Assembly (NCBI RefSeq): GCF_963666525.1
Contig: NZ_OY762905.1
Location: 4,221,001-4,285,000, forward strand
Direction: 5' to 3'
Origin: an uncultured Cohaesibacter sp.
GTDB lineage: Bacteria; Pseudomonadota; Alphaproteobacteria; Rhizobiales; Cohaesibacteraceae
Length of the DNA: 64,000 nucleotides
Under the pieces are notes generated by a model. It did no database searches and was not told the DNA's origin. It saw only the letters and a program-made list of their open reading frames with translations. Positions 9,395-17,841 of the stretch are shown here, one piece after another. The translations under genes and the position numbers were made by a program. Position 1 is the first letter of the stretch, and each line of letters opens with the position of its first letter.

Positions 9395-9963
9395 TGGTGG
9401 ACCTTGAAGGCTGGCTTGTCGGTGATGAGGTTGCGCTTCCGGCCATGCTGGCTGCACGCGAAGCCCGGGTGCGTCGGCGTGAGGACGGCCTGGCCCATTA
9501 TCGTCAGCCAACCCTCACACTGTCCGTGGTCATGTCCGGCCCGGTGAAGCTCTGTCCGCTCACCAGCCTGCTGTTTGACGAGGCCCTGAAGGCTGTGCCG
9601 CAGGCATTTGCGGCGCACGGTATCGCGTTCGAGAAGCTCTGGAGCGGAAGCCCCGCCACCGGCCCGGAGGCGCTGTTCACCGTCGATACCGATGGGGAGG
9701 ATCTCAAACGAGCCATGGTCGCTCTTGAAGAGACCCATCCGCTGGGGCGACTGTGGGATCTGGATGTGCATGGATCGGACGGTCGCAGCATTTCCCGCCG
9801 CGACCTTGGTCTTGCCCCGCGACGCTGCCTTATCTGTGAGGAAGCCGCTCACGCCTGCGCACGATCACGACGCCATGGGCTCGAAGATGTCTGGGCGACG
9901 ATGGTCCGGTTTGTCTGCGTCTGGCAGGAAGAGGCAGAAAAAGGCGCTAACTTTTCATCTTAG
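9391..9963 (+). CDS. citX: Apo-citrate lyase phosphoribosyl-dephospho-CoA transferase
   Basis: CitX attaches the prosthetic group to the serine of CitD. It has about 190 residues, as in the family. The diagnostic C-terminal block reads RLWDLDVHG, then SISRRDLG, then RRCLICEEAAHACARSRRH, matching CitX. The start is GTG 9391, overlapping the citG stop, or ATG 9394; both have a gggagg site upstream. citG and citX are separate genes here, unlike the fused CitXG of some bacteria. It closes the cluster. Confidence 0.92.
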   Translation: MMVDLEGWLVGDEVALPAMLAAREARVRRREDGLAHYRQPTLTLSVVMSGPVKLCPLTSLLFDEALKAVPQAFAAHGIAFEKLWSGSPATGPEALFTVDTDGEDLKRAMVALEETHPLGRLWDLDVHGSDGRSISRRDLGLAPRRCLICEEAAHACARSRRHGLEDVWATMVRFVCVWQEEAEKGANFSS

Positions 9964-10175
9964 GGTCACATGGCTCTTACAACAGACCCTCAGCCCTTGA
10001 GTTGAGGGCGACGCGAAGGAAAGGATAAAGACAGGCTCTGGCTGTCTGGCAAGGCGCACCGGCAAAGGCCAGATTGAAGCAAGTGAAACATCTCTCAAGC
10101 GGGAGTTGAAGATTGGGCGCATTGGGAATAGATTACCGATGCATTGGTTGAAACTGTTTTTCGTGGAGTTCCTTT

Positions 10176-10769
10176 TTGATTAAGAAATTGACGGATCCTG
10201 AGGTTCTCAAAGCACTCGAGGCCCACGCGGAACAGTTCGACTTCATTCTCGTGCCCGGTTTCAAGAACAGCGGCCCGGAGCATTGGCAGAGCTTCTGGGA
10301 ACGGGAAATCGAATTGTTTCACAGGATTGAACAGAGCAAATGGGAACAGCGCGACATCGTGCTGTGGATCGACGCCATCGGGCGGATGCTGGCCAAGCGC
10401 AAGCGCCCGGCGATTCTCATCGGGCATTCCCTTGGTGCGCTGGCCTCATCCTGTGTCATCGCCAGGGGTGATCTCGATATTGTTGGCGGCATGTTTGTGG
10501 CACCTGCCGAGCCGATGCGCTTTGCAGCCGAAGACCGAGTGCCCCATCAGAAGCTGCCGGTGCCGACGGTGGTGGTTGCCAGCCACAATGACAAGCTGAT
10601 TTCCTTTGGCCGTGCCAAGTCGTTGGCCGATGGCTGGGGTGCCGACTTCATCGATGTTGGTGAAGCCGGCCACATCAATTCCGAGGCAGGCTTTGGCCGC
10701 TGGCCCTATGGGCTGACAATCCTCAAGGAACTGGCTGACCGTATCGTCGCGAGCCAGAAGGCCGACTGA
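10176..10769 (+). CDS. RBBP9/YdeN-family alpha/beta serine hydrolase
   Basis: A 197-residue single-domain hydrolase. The N-terminal signature LVPGFKNSGPEHWQSFWE is typical of the RBBP9/YdeN family, the nucleophile elbow is GHSLGAL (near residue 86), and the catalytic histidine lies in GEAGHINSEAGFG near the C terminus. An acid residue in SHNDKLI completes the triad. The start is TTG at 10176 with gtggag seven bases upstream; no in-frame ATG is available nearby. The cellular substrate of the family is not established. It stands alone between the citrate genes and the convergent regulator operon. Confidence 0.85.
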   Translation: MIKKLTDPEVLKALEAHAEQFDFILVPGFKNSGPEHWQSFWEREIELFHRIEQSKWEQRDIVLWIDAIGRMLAKRKRPAILIGHSLGALASSCVIARGDLDIVGGMFVAPAEPMRFAAEDRVPHQKLPVPTVVVASHNDKLISFGRAKSLADGWGADFIDVGEAGHINSEAGFGRWPYGLTILKELADRIVASQKAD

Positions 10770-10902
10770 CAGGCCGTCCGGTCTGGTCGCCCGTTAAGGC
10801 TTTCAGTGATGCGCAGTGCTTCCAAGACCGTCGCAATCCCTTGCAGCTTTTTCCAGGTTCGATAGTACACCGTTCGAACCACCCGGTGCAGGCGCTCATC
10901 CC

Positions 10903-11982
10903 TCACTCGGATTCAGGCTTTTTGAAAAGACTGTTCCAGACATCAAGAAAATACCGCCGCTTCAACGTATCCTGATAGGTCAGCAGTGCAATCCCCATCT
11001 TGATGGGCAGGTAGGCGTTGGTGGAATTCTGCGGCAACTTGAGCCGCCGCTGGTCCGGTGCGATCGGGATCAGCGAGGTATCCTGCGCCATCTTTTGCTG
11101 GCCTGCGTCCGACAGCAGATATTCCATGAAGCGCTCCGCCTCTGCCCGCTTGTTCGAATATTTGTAGATGAAGGCGGTACGCGACATGACGATTGTGTAG
11201 TCTTCAAACTGGAAGATGCCGACATTCGGGTCGCGGGAAGCCAGCTCCAGCGCATAGGTTCCAATCACATTATAGCCAAGGATGAGGTTGCCCGACGCCA
11301 CAGCATCCAGAATCGCCGATGTGAAGCCATAGGTTCGCATCTTGGCTCGGCTCAGAGCCTCGATGACCCGGAAGATCTTGTCACTCTGGATCGCATCCTG
11401 TGTGAAAAACAGATAGCCAGCACCGGATGAGGCCGCATCATAGGTGCCGACCTTGCCCTCGAAGGTTGGCAGGTTGTTGATCAACAGATCGGCAAGGTCC
11501 GAATGGGTGCGGGGCAGCGGATAGCCCTCGAAGGCGGCCTTGTTGTAGACCAGCACGATCGGCTCATAGGTGAAGCCGTAAAGCTCGTTGCGCCATTGTG
11601 CCCATAGCGGTGTCGAGCCTGCCTTGTCGGCACTGAAGGGGGAGGCAAGTCCCTCGTTCACCAGCTTGACCTGCAGGTCCATGGCCGAACTGATCACCAG
11701 GTCGATCTTGCTGTCCCGGCGTTCCCTTGCTGTGATGACATGGTCATAGAGTTCATTGGTCGTCACTTCGTGATAGGAGACCGAAATGTCGGGATTGGCC
11801 TGCTCAAAGGCGCGGATCAGGCTTTGAAAGGCGGCTGTGTCGGTTGTGCTCCAGATGTCGATTGCAGTCCTGTCCTGAGCCCGAGCTGCTTGAGAGAGAA
11901 CGCTGCAGAGCAGCACGGCAACGACCGTTACCACGGCACGCCATCTGGCAATCATCCCCTTGTGGTGAGCTCTAACCATCAT
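10903..11982 (-). CDS. Periplasmic solute-binding protein linked to the TctDE-like two-component system
   Basis: A 359-residue exported binding protein (hydrophobic signal about residues 11-35, ending QAARAQ). It resembles iron/thiamine-type family 1 binding proteins: IDIWSTTDTAAFQSLIRAFE at the start, then YNKAAFEG and TRTAFIYKYS-like blocks. Its start overlaps the stop of the histidine kinase gene by four bases and no permease or ATPase is nearby. I infer that it serves the sensor kinase as a periplasmic ligand receptor rather than an importer, as proposed for other binding proteins encoded with kinases. The ligand is unknown; a tricarboxylate would fit the neighbourhood. Confidence 0.82.
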   Translation of the reverse strand: MMVRAHHKGMIARWRAVVTVVAVLLCSVLSQAARAQDRTAIDIWSTTDTAAFQSLIRAFEQANPDISVSYHEVTTNELYDHVITARERRDSKIDLVISSAMDLQVKLVNEGLASPFSADKAGSTPLWAQWRNELYGFTYEPIVLVYNKAAFEGYPLPRTHSDLADLLINNLPTFEGKVGTYDAASSGAGYLFFTQDAIQSDKIFRVIEALSRAKMRTYGFTSAILDAVASGNLILGYNVIGTYALELASRDPNVGIFQFEDYTIVMSRTAFIYKYSNKRAEAERFMEYLLSDAGQQKMAQDTSLIPIAPDQRRLKLPQNSTNAYLPIKMGIALLTYQDTLKRRYFLDVWNSLFKKPESE

Positions 11983-13412
11983 GTGTCCCCCGGCTTTCTC
12001 GAGAAAATCATGCGCACACTGAGGCCTCCCAGAGCGGAATCCCCCAGTTGCAGGCGTGCCCTGTGGCTGCGTATGACCTCGTCCACAATGCTGAGGCCAA
12101 GTCCCGAGCCCTCGGAGGCGGCTTCCGTGGTGTAGAAGCGCTCCAGGACCTTCTCCCGCTTGTCCTCCGGAATGCCCGGGCCGGCGTCATCCACCTGCAG
12201 GATGAGCTGGTTGAGCCTCTTGCCGGTCTTGGCGAACAGCGAGATATCGATCTTGTTGCTGGCGGGGCCATGCTTGATGGCATTGTCGATGACGTTGCTG
12301 AGCGCCTCGCGCATGGAGATCACGTCGCCGGCAATGAGGTCGGCATCCGGGCCGCCGTCCTCGATCTCCGGGGCGATGGAAACCGAAAAGTCGATGTCCG
12401 ATTTCATGTGTTCCCTGAGCAGGGACTGCAAGACGGTCTTGATGAGATCGCCAAGGTGAATGTCGGATACGATCTTCTGATCAGCCCGATGGATCACCAT
12501 CGCGTGGGCGAGAAGCTGGTTGGTCAGGTGAATGGTCTTGCGGCTCTGCCGCTCTGCCTTGTCCACCCGTCCCTGCCGCATGTCGGGATCCTGCTCCTTG
12601 CTGGCGAGCTCCAGTTGCCCCTGCAGGGCGGAGAGAGCCGTGCGGATCTGATGGGTCACGTCGGCGATGAAGATCTGGGAATGGTCCAGATTGTTCTTCA
12701 GGCGCGATATGAAGCCGTTGATCGACAGGATCAGGCTGGCCACCTCGCGAGGCGGGGTCACGGGCAAGGGCGTGAAGTCGGAAATATCCCTCTGACGCAG
12801 ATTCTGTTCCACGTCGATCAGAGGATGCAGGGCCCGGTTGATGGCGATCCAGACAAACAGCAGTCCGACCACCGTGATGAACAGCGCCACGGCGAACCCG
12901 CGCCAGAAAAGATCGGCCACCATATCGTGTCGCGCGATGCAGGTCTGCCCGAATTCGACGATCAGCCAGAGCGAACGGGCATCTCCCGTGAGGAAACGGG
13001 CCTGCTGCATGAAGCGGACCGTCTCGCCGCTATAGGCATCATCCCAATAGACCGGCCGCTCGCTGGGCTTGTAATTGGCCGCCGGGCGCAGATCGTGCGA
13101 GGCTGTAATGGTCTCGTTGTCCTGGGTGAAGATCCGATAGAAAACGCGGTCCTGCTTGGCAAGGCCGAGGATCTCGAAGGCCGAATAGGGAATGTCCACC
13201 CGCACTTCGCCCGACGTCAGGTTGGCGCGCTCCAGAATCGCCAGTGCCGCTCCATGCAGCAGTCGGTCATAGGATTCGTTTGCCGCCTGTTGCGCATAGC
13301 CCCATAGCCCGATGCATATCACCGTCAGGATGGCCAGAAACCCGGCCCCCATGCTCAGGATGAGCCGGTGGCGCATGGACTTCTGCGTGAGGCGCTTGGC
13401 GGACTGTCTCAT
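11979..13412 (-). CDS. tctE: TctE-like sensor histidine kinase
   Basis: Membrane sensor kinase of 477 residues. Domain order: membrane segment about 18-38, periplasmic sensor region of about 140 residues, second membrane segment about 180-200, a HAMP-like linker, a dimerisation/phosphoacceptor domain with DVTHQIRTALSAL, and an ATPase domain with the N box NVIDNAIKHG, G1 box DDAGPGIPE and G2 box GSGLGLSIVDEV. The proline usual after the H-box threonine is an alanine here. It lies 27 bp after its response regulator gene. TctE family kinases govern tricarboxylate uptake; the tctCBA-cit region nearby is the obvious target, by inference. Confidence 0.88.
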   Translation of the reverse strand: MRQSAKRLTQKSMRHRLILSMGAGFLAILTVICIGLWGYAQQAANESYDRLLHGAALAILERANLTSGEVRVDIPYSAFEILGLAKQDRVFYRIFTQDNETITASHDLRPAANYKPSERPVYWDDAYSGETVRFMQQARFLTGDARSLWLIVEFGQTCIARHDMVADLFWRGFAVALFITVVGLLFVWIAINRALHPLIDVEQNLRQRDISDFTPLPVTPPREVASLILSINGFISRLKNNLDHSQIFIADVTHQIRTALSALQGQLELASKEQDPDMRQGRVDKAERQSRKTIHLTNQLLAHAMVIHRADQKIVSDIHLGDLIKTVLQSLLREHMKSDIDFSVSIAPEIEDGGPDADLIAGDVISMREALSNVIDNAIKHGPASNKIDISLFAKTGKRLNQLILQVDDAGPGIPEDKREKVLERFYTTEAASEGSGLGLSIVDEVIRSHRARLQLGDSALGGLSVRMIFSRKPGDT

Positions 13413-13439
13413 CTGTGCATCGCGCTCCGGCGGTCTGGT

Positions 13440-14111
13440 TCAGCTCTCATCGATATGGCCGATATAGCCGAGCCCGCGGATCGTCTTGATCATGAAGGGC
13501 GATCCATCCAGCTTCTTGCGCAGGCGCGTGATGGTCTGTTCGATGGCATTGAAACTTGGCGCTTCATCGAAATTGTAGATCTTGTCCGCGATCTCTTCCT
13601 TGGTTAGAACGCGATCCGGATTGGTCAGGAACAGCTCGAACAGCTGCACCTCCTTGTTACGCAGCTCGATGTCCTGACCATCAACATTGGCCAGCTTCGT
13701 GCCCCAGTCGAAGGTGAGATTGCCTGCCTTGAACAAATTGCGGGCAAGGCCTGACTTGCGCCGTGCCAACGCCCGGCAACGGGCAATCAGTTCACGGAAG
13801 TCGAATGGCTTGGTCATGTAGTCGTCGGCACCGGCATCCAGCCCGACCACGCGATCATCGATTTCCGACCGGGCCGAAAGCACCAGAACCGGCGTGTCGA
13901 GATTGCGCGCTCGAATGGAGCGCAACAGTTCGAAGCCGTTGCGTCCGGGCAGGTTGATATCCAGCAGGACGAGATCGAATTGCTTGTGACGCAGGATATA
14001 GTCCGCCTCGTCCCCGTCACTTTCGTGATCGATCACGTGGCCTTCCTTGCGGAAGCGCTCGACGACGGTTTCCGCCAGCGCCATGTTATCTTCGACAAAA
14101 AGTACGCGCAT
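13440..14111 (-). CDS. tctD: TctD-like response regulator (OmpR family)
   Basis: A 223-residue regulator with a receiver domain (acidic pair in VEDN, phosphoacceptor Asp in LVLLDINLPG, Lys in TKPFDF) and a C-terminal winged-helix DNA-binding domain (LRNKEVQLFELFLTNPDRVLT, then ITRLRKKLDG). The start at MRVLFVED is chosen because receiver domains begin there; the frame extends 34 codons further upstream, and the ribosome binding site (tcagga) sits unusually close to this ATG. First gene of the regulator-kinase-binding protein operon. Confidence 0.88.
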   Translation of the reverse strand: MRVLFVEDNMALAETVVERFRKEGHVIDHESDGDEADYILRHKQFDLVLLDINLPGRNGFELLRSIRARNLDTPVLVLSARSEIDDRVVGLDAGADDYMTKPFDFRELIARCRALARRKSGLARNLFKAGNLTFDWGTKLANVDGQDIELRNKEVQLFELFLTNPDRVLTKEEIADKIYNFDEAPSFNAIEQTITRLRKKLDGSPFMIKTIRGLGYIGHIDES

Positions 14112-14529
14112 TCCTGATGCTAGATCCTTGATCCCCCCAAGCATCTGGGCTGTCTTGCTATACCGGTCCTCCCAGAGCGTGTTCAGAGTAGGTTTCAACC
14201 TGGTCCGGGTCAATAAGCCTCGCCATATAGCCTGTGATATCTGGAAAAATTCTGATCTTGCCTGAAGGCTGAACTGGCCTGGCCCGGCGATCCGTTTCTA
14301 GTCAAGGTGGTGGTGCCTTGCCGGGCATGAGAAATTGTTGTTCGGTTGCCAAAGGAGAAGGCTGCAAGCCCTCCGTGTTTGAGAAAAATGGTCGTCATGA
14401 ACCTGATCCTGTAAGTATATCAAATGATTGAGAGTACAAATTCAACGATATTTCGAATAAATCGAAATTTAACCCACCGCGCTTAGTATCAAGTTCGTTT
14501 CAACTTCTGTTCGGTGTTGATTGGCGACT
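14112..14529. other. Divergent promoter region between tctD-like gene and amt fusion
   Basis: A 418-bp gap between divergently transcribed genes. The right 130 bp are AT-rich and include the 19-bp dyad listed separately. I searched by eye for an NtrC box (GCAC-N5-GTGC type) and a sigma-54 promoter (TGGC-N7-TTGC) in front of the Amt fusion and saw neither. Confidence 0.5.
14450..14468. promoter_or_regulatory. Palindromic site upstream of the Amt fusion gene
   Basis: Arms atttcga (14450-14456) and tcgaaat (14462-14468) flank a 5-bp centre, about 60 bp before the Amt start codon. The AT-rich dyad is suited to a dimeric repressor or activator; no regulator is assigned. Confidence 0.4.
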
Positions 14530-17500
14530 ATGCGTATTAAACCAGTAATTGTTTCCTCGCTAATATTGTCAGTGTTCTTGACGGGGGCTGCTTATGCTTC
14601 CGACGCATCAACGCTCAGGGCTGATATCGATCTGACGTGGGTCATGTCGGCGGCAGCCCTTGTGATGTTCATGCAGGTCGGCTTCCTGATGCTGGAAGCC
14701 GGAATGGTGCGGTCCAAGAACTCCATCAACGTGGCGCAGAAGAACCTGCTCGATTTCGTTTTCTCGGTGGCTGCCTTTACCGTCGTGGGCTTCATGATTG
14801 CCTTCGGACGTTCCTATGGTGTGATCGGGCTCGACTGGCGCTATTTTGGCCTCCAGCAACTGACCTCGCACGAGGCTGCCTTTTTTGTCTTCCAGATCAT
14901 GTTCTGCGGCACGGCTGCGACGATCGTTTCCGGCGCGGTTGCCGAACGGATCCGGCTGTCTTCCTATGTTCTGGCGTCTGTCTTCCTGTCGGCGATCATC
15001 TTTCCCGTTTATGCCCACTGGGTTTGGGGCAGTGCGCTCTTTCCCAATGAAGGTGCCTTTCTGGCCAACATGGGCTTCATCGATTTTGCCGGGTCTTCGG
15101 TTGTTCACTCGACGGGCGGCTGGGTGTCACTGGCGGGCTGCCTCCTGCTTGGCCCGCGTGACGGGCGTTTCGATGCCAAGGGTAACCCCGTGCGTCTTGC
15201 CGGCCACAGCCCTGTTCTGGCAACCACTGGCGCGTTGCTGCTGTTCATCGGTTGGCTCGGTTTCAATGGCGGCTCGACGCTGACGGCCAGCGAAAATGTC
15301 GCCTATATCATCCTCAATACCGTTCTCGCAGGCGGCTTTGGTACCATCGCCGGATTCAGTCTCGGGTATTTCCAGGACGGCCACTATCTGCCAGAGAAGT
15401 CTCTTGCGGGTCTCATCGGTGGTCTGGTTGCCGTGACTGCCGGCTGTGCCGTTCTCACGCCACTAGGCGCGATTGTCATCGGTACACTTGGCGGTCTGGT
15501 CGCTGTCATCGCCAACCGCATATTGGAAACCCGTTGGAAGATTGATGACGCGGTGGGGGCAATCGGGGCGCATGGCTTTGCCGGGCTGATCGGAACCGTG
15601 GGTCTTGCCTTGCTGGCTCCCGCCCATCTGTTCGAACACGGTCGCCAGTACCAGATCCTGATCCAGATGCTCGGGGCAGGTCTCAATTTCGTTGTCAGCT
15701 TCGGGCTCGGCTTCCTCTGCTTCTGGTTCCTCAAACGCTTCCTGCGTCTGCGTGCCAGCCGTGAAGAGGAATTGGTCGGCCTCAACATTGCCGAACATGC
15801 AACGCGCATCGGTGTCGGTCATGTCGAAGAAGCGATGGAAAAGCTGCTCTCCGGCCAAAGCGGGTTCTCGCAGCGATTGCCGGCCGTAGCCGGTGACGAA
15901 GCCGAGAATCTGACCAGTCTGTTCAACAATCTCATGGTCAATCTCGAGGCTGAGCACAACAAGCTGAGCGAGCTGGAAATGCTCAAGGCGCAGTCGGAAG
16001 AATCCGAACGCATCGCCGCCCTGTCGAATGCCACATTCGAAGGCATCGCCATCCACCACAATGGCATGGTGATCGACGGCAATCGCCAGATCGCGGAATT
16101 GCTCGACTACAGCCTTGACGAGGTCATTGGCAAGAACATCATGCAGTTTGCCGATGAAAAGCATCGCGGACGCATCGAGCGCTCGATTGCCGAAAACTGC
16201 GTTGAACCCTATGAAGCCGTGCTGCTGTCCAAAACCGGAGAGCGGATTCCCGTTGCCATCCGTGGCCGCATGATCAACTACCGGGGGCGGGATGTTCGCA
16301 TTTCCTGTTTCGTTGACCTGAGGGAACGCAAGGCAGCGGAAGAACACATCCGTATCATGGCCCAACATGACGCGCTGACCGGTGTTGCCAACCGGTCGCT
16401 GTTCAACACCCAGCTGGAAAATGCCGTCAGAACCGCTACAGAACAGCGCGCCATAGCCCTGATCCTCATCGATCTTGACCGCTTCAAGAACGTCAACGAC
16501 GTCTATGGCCATCCGGCCGGAGATATCGTCATCAAGGAAACAGCGGCGCGCCTCAAGGCAATCGCCGGGGTCAATGACAGTGTCGCCCGTCTTGGTGGTG
16601 ATGAATTTGCAATCATCCAGCGCAATATCCTCTTCACCAACCAGGCCGCCGATACCGGGCACCGGATTGTCAACGAATTGTCGCGACCGATCCAGATCGA
16701 CGAAAACACGTCCGTTCTGATCGGTGCCAGCGTCGGCATAGCCCTCAGCCCGGAACATGCCAAGGACGCAGAGACCATCTTCTCTCGTGCCGACATCGCG
16801 CTCTATCATTCCAAGAACACTGGCCGCAACATCTCCAATCTCTATCGCTCTGGCCTCAACAAGCTGATGGAGAAACGGCGCGCACTGCAGGCCAGCCTTG
16901 AAAAAGCGCTCAAGAACGACGAGTTCGAGCTCTACTATCAGCCGCGGGTCGATGCCAGAACGCTGGAAATCAATTCCTATGAAGTCCTGTTGCGCTGGAA
17001 CCATCCGAAAAAGGGCGTCATCAGCCCCGGTGAATTCATCCCGGTCGCAGAAGCCAGCGGCCTGATCGTCGGCATCGATGCCTGGGTCTTCCGCCGCGCC
17101 TGCGAAGATGCTGCCAAGCACCTCAAAGGCTATCGGATCAGCGTCAACATCAGCCCGCTCGCCTTCCTGCAGCGAGACTTCGTGAAGTCGATCCAGACGA
17201 TGCTTGAACAAACCGGTGCAATACCAGAGCAGATCGAGCTGGAACTGACGGAGAGCATGCTCATCGAGGATGACGAGCGCGGACTTGCCGTCATGAAGCA
17301 GCTCAAGGCGCTCGGGCTGGCTCTGGCATTGGATGACTTCGGCACCGGCTATTCGTCGCTGTCCTACCTGTCCAAATATCCGTTCGATACCATCAAGATC
17401 GACCGCAACTTCGTTGTGGCACTCGGTCAGGAGAAAAGCGCGACGGCGATCATGAAGGTTATCATTGGCCTGGGCAAGGGCCTCGGCATGGACATTGTGG

Positions 17501-17784
17501 CCGAAGGCGTCGAGACTCTTGAAGAGGCTGCATTCCTTCGCGAGCATGAATGCGACCAGCTGCAGGGCTACCTGATCAGTCGGCCAGTTCCCATCGAAAG
17601 CATCATGCGCAAAGTGCCGGAGGAAGCGCGTAGGGCAATCCTGACAGCAGAACGGGACTTGCAGGCCGACCGACAGGTCGCCGCCCTGAGATCGCTGGAT
17701 CGATCAAAGGACCACACCAGGGATGGTGAAACTGGAGACGATCATGACACCTCCGGCGATGATCACGCATTTGCCCATCGCTGA
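14530..17784 (+). CDS. Ammonium transporter fused to PAS, GGDEF and EAL domains
   Basis: A 1084-residue membrane protein joining an Amt channel to c-di-GMP enzymes. Residues 1-25 look like a signal peptide; about 35-415 is the Amt domain with 11 hydrophobic segments. The Amt residues D185, H193 (DFAGSSVVH) and H348 (GAHGFAG) match AmtB Asp160 and the twin histidines, so the pore looks complete. A charged, HAMP-like coiled linker follows (about 425-495), then PAS (495-600), GGDEF (600-765, motif intact, but GVND replaces the RxxD inhibitory site) and EAL (785-1050; EVLLRW, DDFGTGYSSL and EGVET present). It probably turns ammonium availability into c-di-GMP changes. The start is ATG 14530 or TTG 14521; neither has a strong ribosome binding site. 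Confidence 0.9.
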   Translation: MRIKPVIVSSLILSVFLTGAAYASDASTLRADIDLTWVMSAAALVMFMQVGFLMLEAGMVRSKNSINVAQKNLLDFVFSVAAFTVVGFMIAFGRSYGVIGLDWRYFGLQQLTSHEAAFFVFQIMFCGTAATIVSGAVAERIRLSSYVLASVFLSAIIFPVYAHWVWGSALFPNEGAFLANMGFIDFAGSSVVHSTGGWVSLAGCLLLGPRDGRFDAKGNPVRLAGHSPVLATTGALLLFIGWLGFNGGSTLTASENVAYIILNTVLAGGFGTIAGFSLGYFQDGHYLPEKSLAGLIGGLVAVTAGCAVLTPLGAIVIGTLGGLVAVIANRILETRWKIDDAVGAIGAHGFAGLIGTVGLALLAPAHLFEHGRQYQILIQMLGAGLNFVVSFGLGFLCFWFLKRFLRLRASREEELVGLNIAEHATRIGVGHVEEAMEKLLSGQSGFSQRLPAVAGDEAENLTSLFNNLMVNLEAEHNKLSELEMLKAQSEESERIAALSNATFEGIAIHHNGMVIDGNRQIAELLDYSLDEVIGKNIMQFADEKHRGRIERSIAENCVEPYEAVLLSKTGERIPVAIRGRMINYRGRDVRISCFVDLRERKAAEEHIRIMAQHDALTGVANRSLFNTQLENAVRTATEQRAIALILIDLDRFKNVNDVYGHPAGDIVIKETAARLKAIAGVNDSVARLGGDEFAIIQRNILFTNQAADTGHRIVNELSRPIQIDENTSVLIGASVGIALSPEHAKDAETIFSRADIALYHSKNTGRNISNLYRSGLNKLMEKRRALQASLEKALKNDEFELYYQPRVDARTLEINSYEVLLRWNHPKKGVISPGEFIPVAEASGLIVGIDAWVFRRACEDAAKHLKGYRISVNISPLAFLQRDFVKSIQTMLEQTGAIPEQIELELTESMLIEDDERGLAVMKQLKALGLALALDDFGTGYSSLSYLSKYPFDTIKIDRNFVVALGQEKSATAIMKVIIGLGKGLGMDIVAEGVETLEEAAFLREHECDQLQGYLISRPVPIESIMRKVPEEARRAILTAERDLQADRQVAALRSLDRSKDHTRDGETGDDHDTSGDDHAFAHR

Positions 17785-17800
17785 AACGGCCTCGTTTGGT

Positions 17801-17824
17801 TGCCAGCGGCAAGGCCCGCTGGCA
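17801..17824. terminator. Hairpin between convergent amt fusion and tamB
   Basis: A perfect 9-bp stem (tgccagcgg at 17801-17809, ccgctggca at 17816-17824) with a 6-nt loop lies in the 57-bp gap between two convergent genes. It has no long T run on either side; it may act in both directions. Confidence 0.5.
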
Positions 17825-17841
17825 GCACTCTTCAACAATGC

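Noticed and set aside
12048..13307. Open frame of 419 codons opposite the histidine kinase
   Set aside because: Antisense to a kinase with all its catalytic boxes; no ribosome binding site or motif.
14400..14529. Possible NtrC or sigma-54 promoter before the Amt fusion
   Set aside because: No GCAC-N5-GTGC-like box and no TGGC-N7-TTGC element was found by eye.
16560..16610. c-di-GMP inhibitory site (RxxD) before GGDEF
   Set aside because: The four residues at the expected distance read GVND; the arginine is missing, so product inhibition through this site is unlikely.
15463..17547. Open frame of 694 codons opposite the Amt-GGDEF-EAL gene
   Set aside because: It is antisense to a gene with clear domains, has no recognisable motif of its own, and such long antisense frames are expected from GC-rich codon usage.
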